From NCBI RefSeq assembly GCF_041381155.1, contig NC_091139.1, positions 8,990,383 through 9,054,382 of the forward strand: a DNA stretch of 64,000 nucleotides, given 5' to 3'. Shown piece by piece: positions 36,642-48,680 of this stretch. The position numbers and the translations under genes are program-made. Source of the stretch: Argopecten irradians (Eukaryota > Mollusca > Bivalvia > Pectinida > Pectinidae). Every line of letters begins with the position of its first letter. Within the stretch, counting starts at the first letter, position 1. The notes under the pieces are model-generated. The model was not told where the DNA came from, did no database searches, and saw nothing but the letters and a program-made list of their open reading frames with translations.

Positions 36642-39600
36642 TTAGAAGTATGAGGTTGCCATCCCGGTATTAATTCTAGGGTATATTAATGTTGGTCTTT
36701 TTATCCGTCGTTCACGCGTTAAACCTTTCAATTGTCTTACAAGGTAGGCGATGACAAGCCCATCCAGGAAAAGAATAAAGAAAACAGTACCAGCCACGGC
36801 AGCGAACATCCACGTCACAAAACAATTAGGTGATTCTTCTAGATCTAAACAAAAAGATTTATTATGATACATATAATAGTTTTAGATATGCTGTCAATAT
36901 GAAAAGATACAATGTTTTCTAAAGAGACATGGAAAACTGTACACATATGACCATATGAATTCGAAATCACATGACTTCAAAGCAGTAAAGCTTTTTTTAA
37001 TGCTTCTATCATATCAGATACACTCGTATTAGGCCAAGGAATTCCTTAACTTGACATTCTCAATAGGAAAGCGTTATAGAACTCAAGAGGAGTTATTTAG
37101 CTAAAGTTTTCCCTTTTAAAGTCAATGCCTTTCTACCGGGGAACTTTTTTTTTCTTCATATGAGTCGAATTATTTTTTATTAAAATTAAGTTGTCCACAT
37201 ATTCAAACGCTTAGGTCATAAATAGAGAATGATATATCACACATATAAAAACAATCAACATTACAACTGTAGTATTACCCGAATACCATCTATACGGGTA
37301 CCTTGAGAATTTAATGTATCTAAAAATATGATGACTCAACTACAATTACCACAAGAGATCCCAGAGGGATATTGGGACCACCATAGAATTGTCTGTCAGA
37401 TAAGGGAAAGAAAGGTCTTTTCTCTGTCTTTCTCTTCCTTGTTTATCAATTAAATCATTTTAAAACGTGGTAAAACTACATTTAAAAGATAACTCTGAAA
37501 ACATCAAAATGTCCGTCCGTATGTAAGATTATTTTTCGATTACAGTACTAACGAGGAACTTTATTTTATAGGGATTTCCTATTAATTAGGACTATTGATG
37601 AAAATGGTGCTTGGTATGATAAGTAATAATAGGACTATTGGTAAAATATTTGTCCTCATGGTATTTAAAAGTGTATTCTCGATGATGAAATAGTAAGTAA
37701 TCTTACTAATGGGAAACTGAAAAGTTATTGAAAAAATAGTGATTTTTTGTTGTCTTTTTGAATAATTTATAGGGACTATTTCTTATCACTTTGAACATGG
37801 CTGTTCAGGGTATATGGCTGAAGGAGGTAATTCAAATTTTAACTGGCATCTAATGTATGTTTTACACTGAAATATAACAAGTTAGATGCAAATATAACAA
37901 TAAAAGGATTGTTAGATTGCAATTATTGGAGATATGAATGCAATCTGAATGTCAGATAAATGTTCATAGCATACAAAAGGTCGCTATTCTATTTATCTGC
38001 CACCCAGATTGCATTTACATCTCCAAAGATTGCAATCTAACAATCCTTGAATTCTGAATGAAACATATTTTCTAGGCAATTCCAGGCTAATGTAACGCGT
38101 TGTTCATTACTGTAAACCAACGTTCTTTCGCGTGCGTTTTATTTTCGCGAATTTCGCGATCCAAATAAATTCACGAAAGTTTATCTCCGCAAACGTCCAT
38201 CTACATCATTGATAGTGATAGGAATGTCCAGTTAACTTTTAAAATCCGCGAATGTTAATCTTCTTGAATTTGTTTTGAAATGAAAATCGTGAAATCAAGT
38301 AGCCGCGAAAGAACGTTAGTTTACAGTAAATTTATTTCTATCAATAAAAAAGAAACAAATGATTACTACCTGTGTTATTGATATGTGTGCTGACGTCCTG
38401 TGGCTGGTATACATTTATTTTAGTCGAGGTTCGCACTTCCACCACTCCGTCTGCTGAGCGCTTCTGACGGGGCATGCACATATCCTGGAAAGGATAAAAG
38501 TTATCATCACAAACTGCCTCTATATTCTCCTACAAAAATAAATCTAGAATACACTTTCATCGAAATTGTTAGTATCTAATGTTATACAACTCACCGTGAA
38601 GCACGAACCTGATGATGACGTACAGTATTCAATGGTGACTATAAAGTTAACTTCAAAAGAGTCAGCAAATCGTCCTATTTCAAATACTGGTGAAAAGGCT
38701 ATAAAAGGTGACGATCCGTTGGATTCTGTGGTAAATGGTCCCGATAGTGCTAATGCCTTTTCTGTATAATTAACAGCACATCTGAAACAATTATAATGCC
38801 AAATTAAATATTTTGGCATTGAAAAGACTGAACGATTTAAAAAAAAGTGACGATTTAAAAAAAAGTGACAGGACATCAAAGAGTTTGCCGTCCAAATTTG
38901 GTATATCAGTTTGTCATGTCAAAGGGAATGTGGTGGGGTGGAATATCGCTTATTACGAATAATATTTCAAACATAAGGTAAATTGAAAAATATAACATAC
39001 TTGTGATGATATTAATCCTAAATTGACATTTGAAGAAAAATGTAACGAAATGAAACGCCTGTGGCTAAAGAAGTATATGCTTCAATTTACTGTCTTCTTA
39101 ATAAATACTTGTCTGCAGTACCACTGTCATTAGAGAGGACTTCAGAAATACACTTACCACGACCGCGCTCATTTTATTATTGATCTTACAGGGATTAATG
39201 ATGTTCCTTCGTCGACAGAGCATAAACGATACTCATCATTTGAACAGTAATTGGTGTTTAATCATGGATATATGTCTAATTTACACAAACTGAATATAAA
39301 ATAATATATTTTGCTTTTGGAACATGCGCAGATAGTACTTCATTCTCTATAGGGCATAGTGTCACAGATGTATTTTGGGACGCAATAAATCATTTTTAAT
39401 ATTTTTATCTTGAAGTAAAATTAGAACCTCAAACTGTTCAATGGTAGTAATGGTATAAAGTAAGAAACTTTGTAATATGTTTTTGATAGTTGAAAAAAAT
39501 CGTTTGGCAGCGGTGGAAAATCGTTAAATGGTAAATATAATTTGATAAAAAAAGGGGTGTCATACCAGCGCCTGTCTAAAATAAATATAACTATGAATAA

Positions 39601-42600
39601 ACAATAAAATTATTTCAATTACACATACGTATCAGTGGACGATGTAAAAAAGATAAGGTGAAGCAAAAATAATTCACCCATTTTCGTCGATCATAGTCCG
39701 TCTTATTGGTTGAAATGTATCCGAGGGGGAACATATCAGATTTGTTAGTCGTACACCAAGGACGTCGATGTTTTCTGGAAGGAAAGGTAACCATTGAAAC
39801 AGCTTCTAACGCTCTGTTATTGAAAAGCATAGTGGCGTGCATGTATTCATATTTTGGTCAGTTTCATATTGTATAAGGACAACAAATTCACGAAGGTATT
39901 ATAGTGCAATGCCATTATGTGATGCTCTATATTTGAATACAAAATAAATACGAACCCAATAATGCCCTAGGATTAGTACCGTATGGGGATCTTAAATTTA
40001 ATTTCGTGAGATGTAGTGGTTTTATATGCACACGAGGCTTTTGGTATGGCGAGGAACCTGGTGTTGGCTATGAACTAATTATTTAACAATTAAAGCTTTT
40101 TATCGAGTTTTATGAACATTTAAGAGATGTATTTGAAACATTATTTTACATTTGGATTGTTAAAGACAAAAATACCCACCGACAGCACTCGTAAAAGTCA
40201 TGGTGAATTTGAACCGCACAAGGTCACCCAGGTAGGCTAAAAATACAGGACTGTTGGTATCTATGGAGACTATCTCCAATAATGTGCTCCTAGAACTGGT
40301 TAGATTCAGCAGGTCCACACTTCTGGAATAAACGTTACATATCTACCTAGATAATGTAAGGATAAAAGTGCATACTAATTATACAGCCATGCCTCCTTTT
40401 GCTCATAAAGATAACGTTTAGTAGAAACAAATAGACATGTAAAAGGTGTGAAATTTCAAAAGAAAAAAAAACCCACACTTATTACAAATTTTTGGTTACA
40501 ATTCAGTGCAACTGCATGCATTAAAAACTTTTTTGTAAAAACAGATTTTCGCTGGTAAAACTTTTCCCCTATTTATTTAGTCGTATATTAATATTTTTAT
40601 TGTCATGAAACATGCCGGTACTCTTTAAATGTAAATCTCAGTGAATTCTGCCATGACCTTATAATCAATCGTTCTACCGACAATGATAAACCATTCCTTC
40701 ACTCCCCACCTCATAACCAATCCAGCTAAAATATCCAGATGTGACATTGCTCCTTCATCTGGCACGATAAATCAACAACGGAGTTACTTACCCGACACTT
40801 ATACCGGAAGTTGATACCCATGGACTGATAACTCTTGTTGGATCACATTTGAACTCATACAGTCTATCTGTATAAGAAACTAGACCACTGCTAGCCTCAG
40901 AACGAATCTTAAGCTGGTACCACCCGTCTGTGGTCTGGGAAAAATAATAGGAAATAAATATTGTGATTACAAAACACAATTAACAACTCAAAAACAAATA
41001 AATTGTCCCATTTTGATCATTTTCCGACGCATTAATTTTGAAATAAACACATGTATGAACATGTATAAAACGTATGTCGGAATTCTGATGCATACTGTCA
41101 GAAAACTGCTGTTAAAGTCAATGACTGGTTAGGGCCTATTTCATTTTCATCACAACAATTTTAGGTCGTTAGTTTGTAAACGTTAAAACCACTTACAATA
41201 GTCATACCACATGGTGACGACGGGAACGTTTGGGTGCCATTAAAAAAAGTCATTCGTAATTTGTAAGTCAAACCGCCATCATCACTGGTTCCTGCACAGT
41301 TAGGAAGCTCATTTGCATATACTGACGTCACGATATCATATTTCCTGTCCAGTATAAAATCTACATGTATAACACTGCTGTTTTGATGATCTTCTAAACA
41401 CAGGAAACTGGCTGTTAACAAAATAAGATAAATACATTATATTACTTTCCGCGGTTTGGATTGGTATATTATAATTACGTCCTATTAATAGCCGGGGTCA
41501 TCAAGGATGGTCTATCGTGTATGTGTTGTTGTGTGTCTGTGCAGTGCGAGGTGCTGGAGTGAAAGACTATGGTATATCCCTGTCGTGTCTTTTTGTATAG
41601 TGGTACTCTTATCCTTTTTTATAGTGCTATATAACCAAAGCATACCGTCGAGGACGGCAAGGAACATACCCCATATAAACATGATTTACTATTACTTAAA
41701 CTAATCGATAGTGTTAATTGTTATAATTGTAAAAGAACAGGGAAAATACATAGAAATTCCTGTCGAGTGTCAAGACCAGGAATCGAACCCGGGTCCCCGG
41801 GTAATAGAGACGATATTTAGCACTGTACAAATTACACCAAACCGCTCCTTTTACACAACTTTATTGTTCACCCATAGTTGTTTTTTCCTGATCTCGTTTA
41901 TGAAACAACATTGTGCATTTTGTATAATGTGAGTTTTAAAATATATATGCTAGATAAATACCACAAGCATAAGATACAAAACACAAATTATTTAATTTCT
42001 TACATTTCGGATATTGAACCATGAAAGGTTGGTGGAGGACGTGTGAATTATATGTATTTATTCTAGCCCTTGGCAATGTCGATCAATCAAAGCGACATTG
42101 ACAGGTAAACTACGTGAAGCGGATGGTCTCACATACTTTATATACGTTAAATCAAAGTTGATTATTTAGAAAACATGTGAATATGAGAAAACCATCCAAA
42201 ACAGAAACCGTGATAGCAACACATGATAAACCCTAAAGTACAGCTGACTTACACGCCCTTCAATGCTCTCTTTAAACATGTACCTCAATTTAAATTCTGA
42301 TATTTAGTTTGTTAAAGCGATAGCAGTTAATGCATTCAGGATGATAAAAATGATTAGTGTCAATCAAAATCAAAATTGACGTTTTCTGTTATTAAATATT
42401 CATTGCAAGCCATAACAACAAAAGTCTTTTGAGAAGTCTTGGGTAAACATGACTAGTTATTTATAAGAAACCTCTCTATGAATCACTTATGTTGTGTACT
42501 TTAACTGTACCCTATGCATGTAGTTAGGAATACAACTCCCAACAGTCTCTATTGACTAATTTAGCCTTTATAATCACAAAAACTCCACTCAGGTTGGTAT

Positions 42601-44697
42601 TTTAAGTACCCAAACTCTCATAGCCAGCACATTCATTACTAAAATATATAATATTTTTTTTATCTGACTAAAGTATAAATTGTTAGTATATCTCCGTTCC
42701 ATAGAGGATCTGACAACATACATTTGGGGTCACGATTTAATACCTTTTTACTCCCAGTATTCATTTCATATGCCTGTTCCGTTCCATGGACGAAAATTAT
42801 ATAAAAAAAATATAAATTATCCACGACATCATTTTTGCTTGATATCGATGTTATTAAAAACATCAAATGCGATGATGTTGTGTATCATTCTCCTAAAACA
42901 TATTAAACTCTATACTCGATTTTACATATTTTGAAGACCAGAATATACTATGGTACGTTCATCTTTTGAGAATCATTCACATAAGCTCTAAAAACAACAG
43001 TTAAGAATTTTCTCCAAAAATATGGTTTATTTACATTTACATATCAATATATATATATTCAATTTTACAAAGACCACAGTATCATATTTTTGTTTTAATT
43101 ATCATTCACACAAGCTGTTAAACTAATGTTAACCAAAGGAAGCACGTTGATGAGGATCAACATCCGTCCGATGTGATGTCAGACCAGACTTATTCAGTGC
43201 TTCGGTTTGCCTAGGATAAACTTCAACTGGTACTTTTCTCTGGATTAATTTTTACGTAGATATGAAGTTTGGTCACATAGAAGACATAGAACACTAACTC
43301 TGTGATTTCAGTTTGGTATTTTATGTTGTTCTTATGAGGTTAACGAGAAACATCCACACATCTAATTCTACTATTTTGATTTTAATTTTGAATAAAGTTT
43401 TCGTAGACTGACACTATCCTGTGAATGTTTTATTCAGCTAACCATATGCACCATGTCAATATCCAACATGTCTCATAGAATATATATTAATACCTTGCGA
43501 GTATTATTCTTCAACCGCATAATTAAAATATTGTTATACAAACTATATCAATTATGCATTCAGCACTCTCAGCAAAGATCAAAATGCAGGCAACCCAAAT
43601 GAATCGTAAGGATATGTTATACTGTAAAAATAACAACTGAATAATAAAATAGTCCATCACATTCAAATAAAATAATGGTATTACGGTTGAATTTCCTTTA
43701 ATGACAATCTAAAATATCAAATTACACATGTAGGTTTGCAGTTGACAAATTGCTTTCAGATGTTTGTGTGACAGCCAGGGCGTTCCTGGGAAATTCACAC
43801 TTCACTTACAAAACTCTCATCCTCTTATAATAGTGTGCACTTAATTACCTTTTAAATTTTATTATTGTAAAATCCATGATACAGACTGATTTTCAAATGT
43901 CAGGCATTCTTTTTGCGCTGAATAATCGACAGAAAATACACTAGGTATGATACAATTTATTATCTAAAATCATTAGATATTTCAAGTTTGAAATTCACTT
44001 TCAGTTTTGAATATCAGAAGTACGTGTGGTGAAAAAAAATCCGTGGATGTTTCTTTTCAACTTACAGTATTCTGTATTTATATATTACATAGTTATCTAC
44101 CCTTGTGGGTTGGGTAGCTATTAATGGTGACGTCATGTGATTGCAAGCATAAGGTCAGAAAAGACGTGAATTGCGCTCAGAAAATAATGACGTCACAAAT
44201 ACCTAGGTGAATCTGTAATATGCAAAACATATTGTCTACAACTTTTAAAATGACAAAATGCTCCTGAATTTTGAATCAAGGAACATACATTAAAAACTGT
44301 ATTTTATTTCAAATAGTTATTATATTTCAGGCATAGTTTTAATTAAGAAATAAAAATGAAATCGACGTATTCATTAAATTTTGCTCTCAAAGCCAAACTA
44401 TAAAATGTTCAAGGCGTTAAATCAAAGTTTCCTGTTATTGTTGTGAACCCGACGATTATCGGCTTTATTGTTAAATAACTTATTTATATTTTCTAACTGT
44501 AGAGCAAAGTGAAATTATAAAACATAAATTATATAAATCATTGATAATATGTTCCTTAAAGATCTACTACCTTTCCGGAGTAAAACATCATCATTGGTAA
44601 CATCAGAAAATATATACCGATGACATAAGCTGAGGTTAAAACACCAAACAAATGCAAGAATTCCTGCGTAATACATGATTGTACAGTGGAGAGTCAT
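36642..44697 (-). CDS. ZP-domain membrane protein, 409 aa, paralog of the plus-strand gene
   Basis: Eight minus-strand exons in continuous phase: 44697-44571, 41411-41197, 40934-40792, 40322-40180, 39774-39678, 38781-38595, 38484-38370 and 36844-36642 (TAA), 1230 nt in all. Exon 1 gives a signal peptide (MYYAGILAFVWCFNLSLC within its first 25 residues). Exons 2-4 form a ZP-N-like part (LTYKLRMTFFNGT, SPCGMTI, TDGWYQLKIRS, RLYEFKC) and start ZP-C (LGDLVRFKFTMTF). Exons 5-6 complete it (IDVLGVRLTNLICSPSD, MIDENGCAVNY, FEVNFIVTIEYC, GSCFT). Exon 7 begins DMCMPRQKRSAD, a furin-type site, and exon 8 carries a transmembrane helix (TWMFAAVAGTVFFILFLDGL) and a basic tail. Six introns match the plus-strand gene in place and phase, but this gene lacks the IgGFc block. 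It is probably a secreted or cell-surface polymerising protein. The first intron (3.2 kb) is the least certain join. Confidence 0.8.
38108..38338. mobile_element. MITE-like palindromic element (tactgtaaacc ends), intact-looking
   Basis: Left end tactgtaaaccaacgttctt and right end aagaacgttagtttacagta are near-perfect inverted repeats, with ttcgcgaatttcgcg and its mirror inside. It lies in the last intron of the 409-aa ZP gene and is the best preserved copy of its family here. Confidence 0.75.
41465..41815. repeat. tRNA-derived SINE fragments
   Basis: About 41477-41510 reads cgtcctattaatagccgggg followed by tcatcaagga, the body motif also seen near 53261. About 41768-41815 has gaatcgaacccgggtc, the reverse of a T-arm, then caaattacaccaaaccgctc. 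Both are short, worn pieces in the first intron of the 409-aa ZP gene. The rest of that intron (41816-44080) is AT-rich with no gene recognised. Confidence 0.4.
44081..44224. mobile_element. CRE-bearing MITE, copy 5, in ZP gene intron 1
   Basis: Ends tatattacatagttatcta and gtgaatctgtaatatgca as worn inverted repeats, with two CREs, TGACGTCA at 44128-44135 and 44188-44195, and the shared gacgtgaattgcgctcag core. It lies about 350 bp from the 3' end of the signal-peptide exon. Confidence 0.8.
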
Positions 44698-45665
44698 TTC
44701 GCCGTTTTGGCGCTGTGAAAGTCAACTACCGCGCGGAATTTAGGACACGGCGGGTAACATAACACGTAATGAAAATTAACATTTTATTAATTTAATCAAA
44801 TTTTTCAGAAAGTGAAAATACGTGTAGTAGTAACGGTGAGCTACTCTAGAAAATTATCGATCTCGTTTTTCATTACCATTTTAAAAATTAATAGCCGTTT
44901 CGGGAAGGTAGTGGGCCTTTAATCAATCATTGGTATCTTGCATTATAAGTAATAATGCGTTTTATACAAAGTTAGTATTTTTAGATATTATTTGCTCTGA
45001 AATGAAAAAAAAATAAATAAGAATAACTAGATGTTTAGTAACATTTTGTAGGATACTATTAAGTCTACTGATTAGAACTAATTATAGCAAACCCCTTCAT
45101 ATTTTTACTTCTGAAAAGTCCTCATACACTATTGACAAAGCAGTTACAGGTTACACTATAGTGTTACCTATCTGTGTGGCTTCCTGTGACGCAGCAGGAA
45201 GTATTGTCTGTAACGAAAGCAAAATTACATTAGGTTAAATTGTAAATTATATGAATATAATATATGATAGGTGACATATAATATTTTTAATATGAGATAT
45301 TCTTATTTAGGTTCATACATCATGTAGTAAACAATAAGACAATAGTAATGTTTCTTACAAATACTTCCTACATTTCTACAGGTTTTTCACTGTCATACTA
45401 TAAATCGGAGGAAGTCATAGATTTCCGATTTAAAAGCATCGAGTCGACATAACTAATATGATAGAAATTAACGATAAAAGAATTTTATATGTAGAAGACA
45501 CTTTTCAATCGTTTTTGATAAGTTGTCTTTGTAAATTAGATGTGTAAAATATTCAACTTACCACAGACAACAAAACGAAAAGACAAAGCGAAGAAATCAA
45601 CTACAAGAAAAAACAAGAATAAAAAAAGATAAAATAATGAGAAAAACAGTGTTTAAGAATATAAA

Positions 45666-45825
45666 ATCAGTTGTCAGTCATTGCGGGTAAGCATTGATTT
45701 TGACGTCAAATATTTGCCAGTGCGACGTCATATTTTTAAGAGAAAAAGACGTGAATTGCACTCACAAAATAATGACGTCACAATCGATACCTTCCCACAG
45801 GGAGATAACTATGTAATATTCAAAG
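45666..45825. mobile_element. CRE-bearing MITE, copy 6, upstream of the 409-aa ZP gene
   Basis: Two full CREs, TGACGTCA at 45701-45708 and 45773-45780, flank the family core aaaagacgtgaattgcactc. The left terminal arm is worn and the right ends gggagataactatgtaatat. It is about 1 kb upstream of the minus-strand ZP start, so it could act on that promoter; this is inference. Confidence 0.75.
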
Positions 45826-46769
45826 ACAGCATATGAACAACCGAAGTCAGTTTAATTTTTATAGTGTTTTATGAATAAAAAAATATATCATTTTATGATC
45901 AAATGGGATATCTTGCAGCGGAATGAATGATAATTAATGTCCAATTAGTAATGTATGTGTTTTATAATCAGTGTGCTTGTTAAAATTATACCTTATGCGA
46001 TGTTATGCGCTGAAACATGTTATAAACGATGATATGATTATGAGGTAATTAACATAATAAAGAAATCAACATGTCTATGTTTAGTCGTAAACTCTATATG
46101 GATAGTGTTGTATGTTTTTTATGTAAAAAAACACAGACACAATTTTGTTGGTCTTTGGATGTTTGTTGTGTACAAATTAATTTGGGAAAAATTTATGCAT
46201 AAAAAAGTTAAAAGACGTACTAAGACTTTATCCCAGGGTACATCACATTTTTAGATAAGATGGTGGACAATAAAAGCCATGATTTTCCTATAAAATCATT
46301 TAATGGTGTATTGTTAGAATGATTTATGTATTCGTATATTTAATTATTTCGTGATGTGATCACGTGCCCGGATCTTAGCTTTGTAAACATTATGTTTTGT
46401 AATATCAGTTTATGGCCTGGGGGAGATTTATGTTGGGCCGACGTTATGATTTTATAGAGGGTGGGTTACGTCTTCGTTCGTGATACGGACACAGGTGTCG
46501 TGTCGAATTACTGCCGCGCAGGATTGTCATACATCACGGCATTACAGGTGTTACAGACATATCAAATGTACGAATATTCTCTAATTAAAGTTTAAATTCA
46601 TAAATACTTATGGACTTGGTACAATGTTTTTTTTTGCTATATGGTCTAATACATGTGTCATAAATAGACCAAATGCCATTTTCTATCAATTTTCTAGTCG
46701 TTATGACGTAAATGACGCTATTGAACTTACAATGAATTTATATTTTGTGCTATCGTCACTGATTAAAGG

Positions 46770-48175
46770 CGTCATAAATTTGTCGTATTATCATAATAAG
46801 CTGTACCTTATTTATCATATTGTCATCATAAGCCGTCACATATTTGTCGTATAGTCATTATAATCAGTTATACATAATTTGTCACAATGTCATTATAAGT
46901 CGTCTATAATCTGTTGTATTGTCATTATATGCCGTACATAATTTGTTGTATTGTCATTAAGCCGTACATATTTTTTCGTATTGTCATTACATGACTGAAA
47001 TAATTTGTCGTATTGTCATTATATACCGTACATAATTTGTTGTATTGTCATTATAAGCCGTACACATTTTTTCGTATTGTCATTACATGACTGAAATAAT
47101 TTGTCGTATTGTCATTATATGCCATACATAATTTGTTTTATTGTCATTAAGCCGTACTCATTTTTTCGTATTGTCATTACATGACTGAAATAATTTGTCG
47201 TATTGTCATTATATACCGTACATAATTTGTTGTATTGTCATTAAGCCGTACACATTTTTTCGTATTGTCATTACATGACTGAAATAATTTGTTGTATTGT
47301 CATTATATACCGTACATAATTTGTTGTATTGTCATTATAAGCCGTACACAATTTTTCGTATTGTCATTACATGACTGAAATAATTTGTCGTATTGTCATT
47401 ATATGCCATATATAATTTGTTGTATTGTCATTAAGCCGTACACATTTTTTCGTATTGTCATTACATGACTCAAATAATTTGTCGTATTGTCATTATATGC
47501 CATACATAATTTGTTTTATTGTCATAAAGCCGTACACATTTTTTCGTATTGTCATTACATGACTGAAATAATTTGTCGTATTGTCATTATATACCGTACA
47601 TGATTTGTTGTATTGTCATTAAACCGTGCACATTTTTTCGTATTGTCATTACATGACTGAAATAATTTGTCGTATTGTCATTATATACCGTACATAATTT
47701 GTTGTATTGTCATTATAAGCCGTACACATTTTTTCGTATTGTCATTACATGACTGAAATAATTTGTCGTATTGTCATTATATGCCGTACATAATTTGTTG
47801 TATTGTCATTATGAGCCGTACACATTTTTTCGTATTGTCATTACATGACTGAAATAATTTGTCGTATTGTCATTATATACCGTACATAATTTGTTGTATT
47901 GTCATTATAAGCCGTACACATTTTTTTCGTACTGTCATTAGATGACTGAAATAATTTGTCGTATTGTCATTATATACCGTACATAATTTGTTGTATTGTC
48001 ATTATAAGCCGTACACAATTTTTCGTATTGTCATTACATGACTTAAATAATTTGTCATATTGTCATTATATGTTATAAATAATCCGTCGTATTGTCAAGA
48101 TGTCCCGTAAATAATTTGTCGTATTTTCATTATAAGCCGTACATAATTTGTCATATTGTCATTATAAGCAACATT
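46770..48175. repeat. Higher-order tandem array, 94-97 bp units of three monomers
   Basis: Monomers of about 32 bp share aatttgtcgtattgtcatta and come in a fixed order: catgactgaaataatttgtc, tataccgtacataatttgtt, then taagccgtacacattttttc. This triplet repeats about twelve times; starts of catgactgaaataat fall near 46990, 47086, 47180, 47274, 47370, 47464, 47558, 47652, 47748, 47844, 47941 and 48038. Unit length switches between 94 and 96-97 bp by presence of at in cattaagcc or cattataagcc. Outer flanks (46770-46980, 48045-48175) hold unordered monomers. Confidence 0.92.
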
Positions 48176-48499
48176 TCTTTTTTCAAAACATCAGGAAGGG
48201 GTTATCAAAATACATTACATATAACACATTTTTACAAGGAGAGAACGCAGAAATCAATACATCATCAACTTATGTGTATGACGTATCGATCCTGTTAGCT
48301 TTGGTCATGTAATTACTAATAGAGCTGATTCATTAACAACAGATATTATGGCATTTGACAGACAACGCAAATGAATATGTAAAGGGTATATACAGAACTT
48401 GTCGGTAACAGCTAACTCATCTTAATAGATTGATGATGAGAGTAATGAGCACCGTAGCTCACATTTACAAACGACAAACGTTTCATTTATGAAATAATA

Positions 48500-48680
48500 A
48501 TTTATTTTTCGTTATTTTCATACCAAATTTGACATTATGATTGGCCTATTCATTTTTTCATACCACTATGAAATATGACGGGAAATTGCGACGTTGTCTT
48601 TACGTCGCAATGGAAACATTGCGCGGATTCCGCTGGATTTTGTAACACATTTTGGCGTTACAATTCTTAAAAACGAGGTT
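48500..48680. repeat. Dispersed repeat (ttttcataccaaatttgaca)
   Basis: It starts ttttcataccaaatttgaca and holds a small hairpin (gcgacgttgtctttacgtcgc). A diverged relative sits at about 58322-58450 in GGCX intron 4 (ttttcatactaaatctgact). Elsewhere between 48180 and 52700 I see AT-rich intergenic DNA with no gene. Confidence 0.35.
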
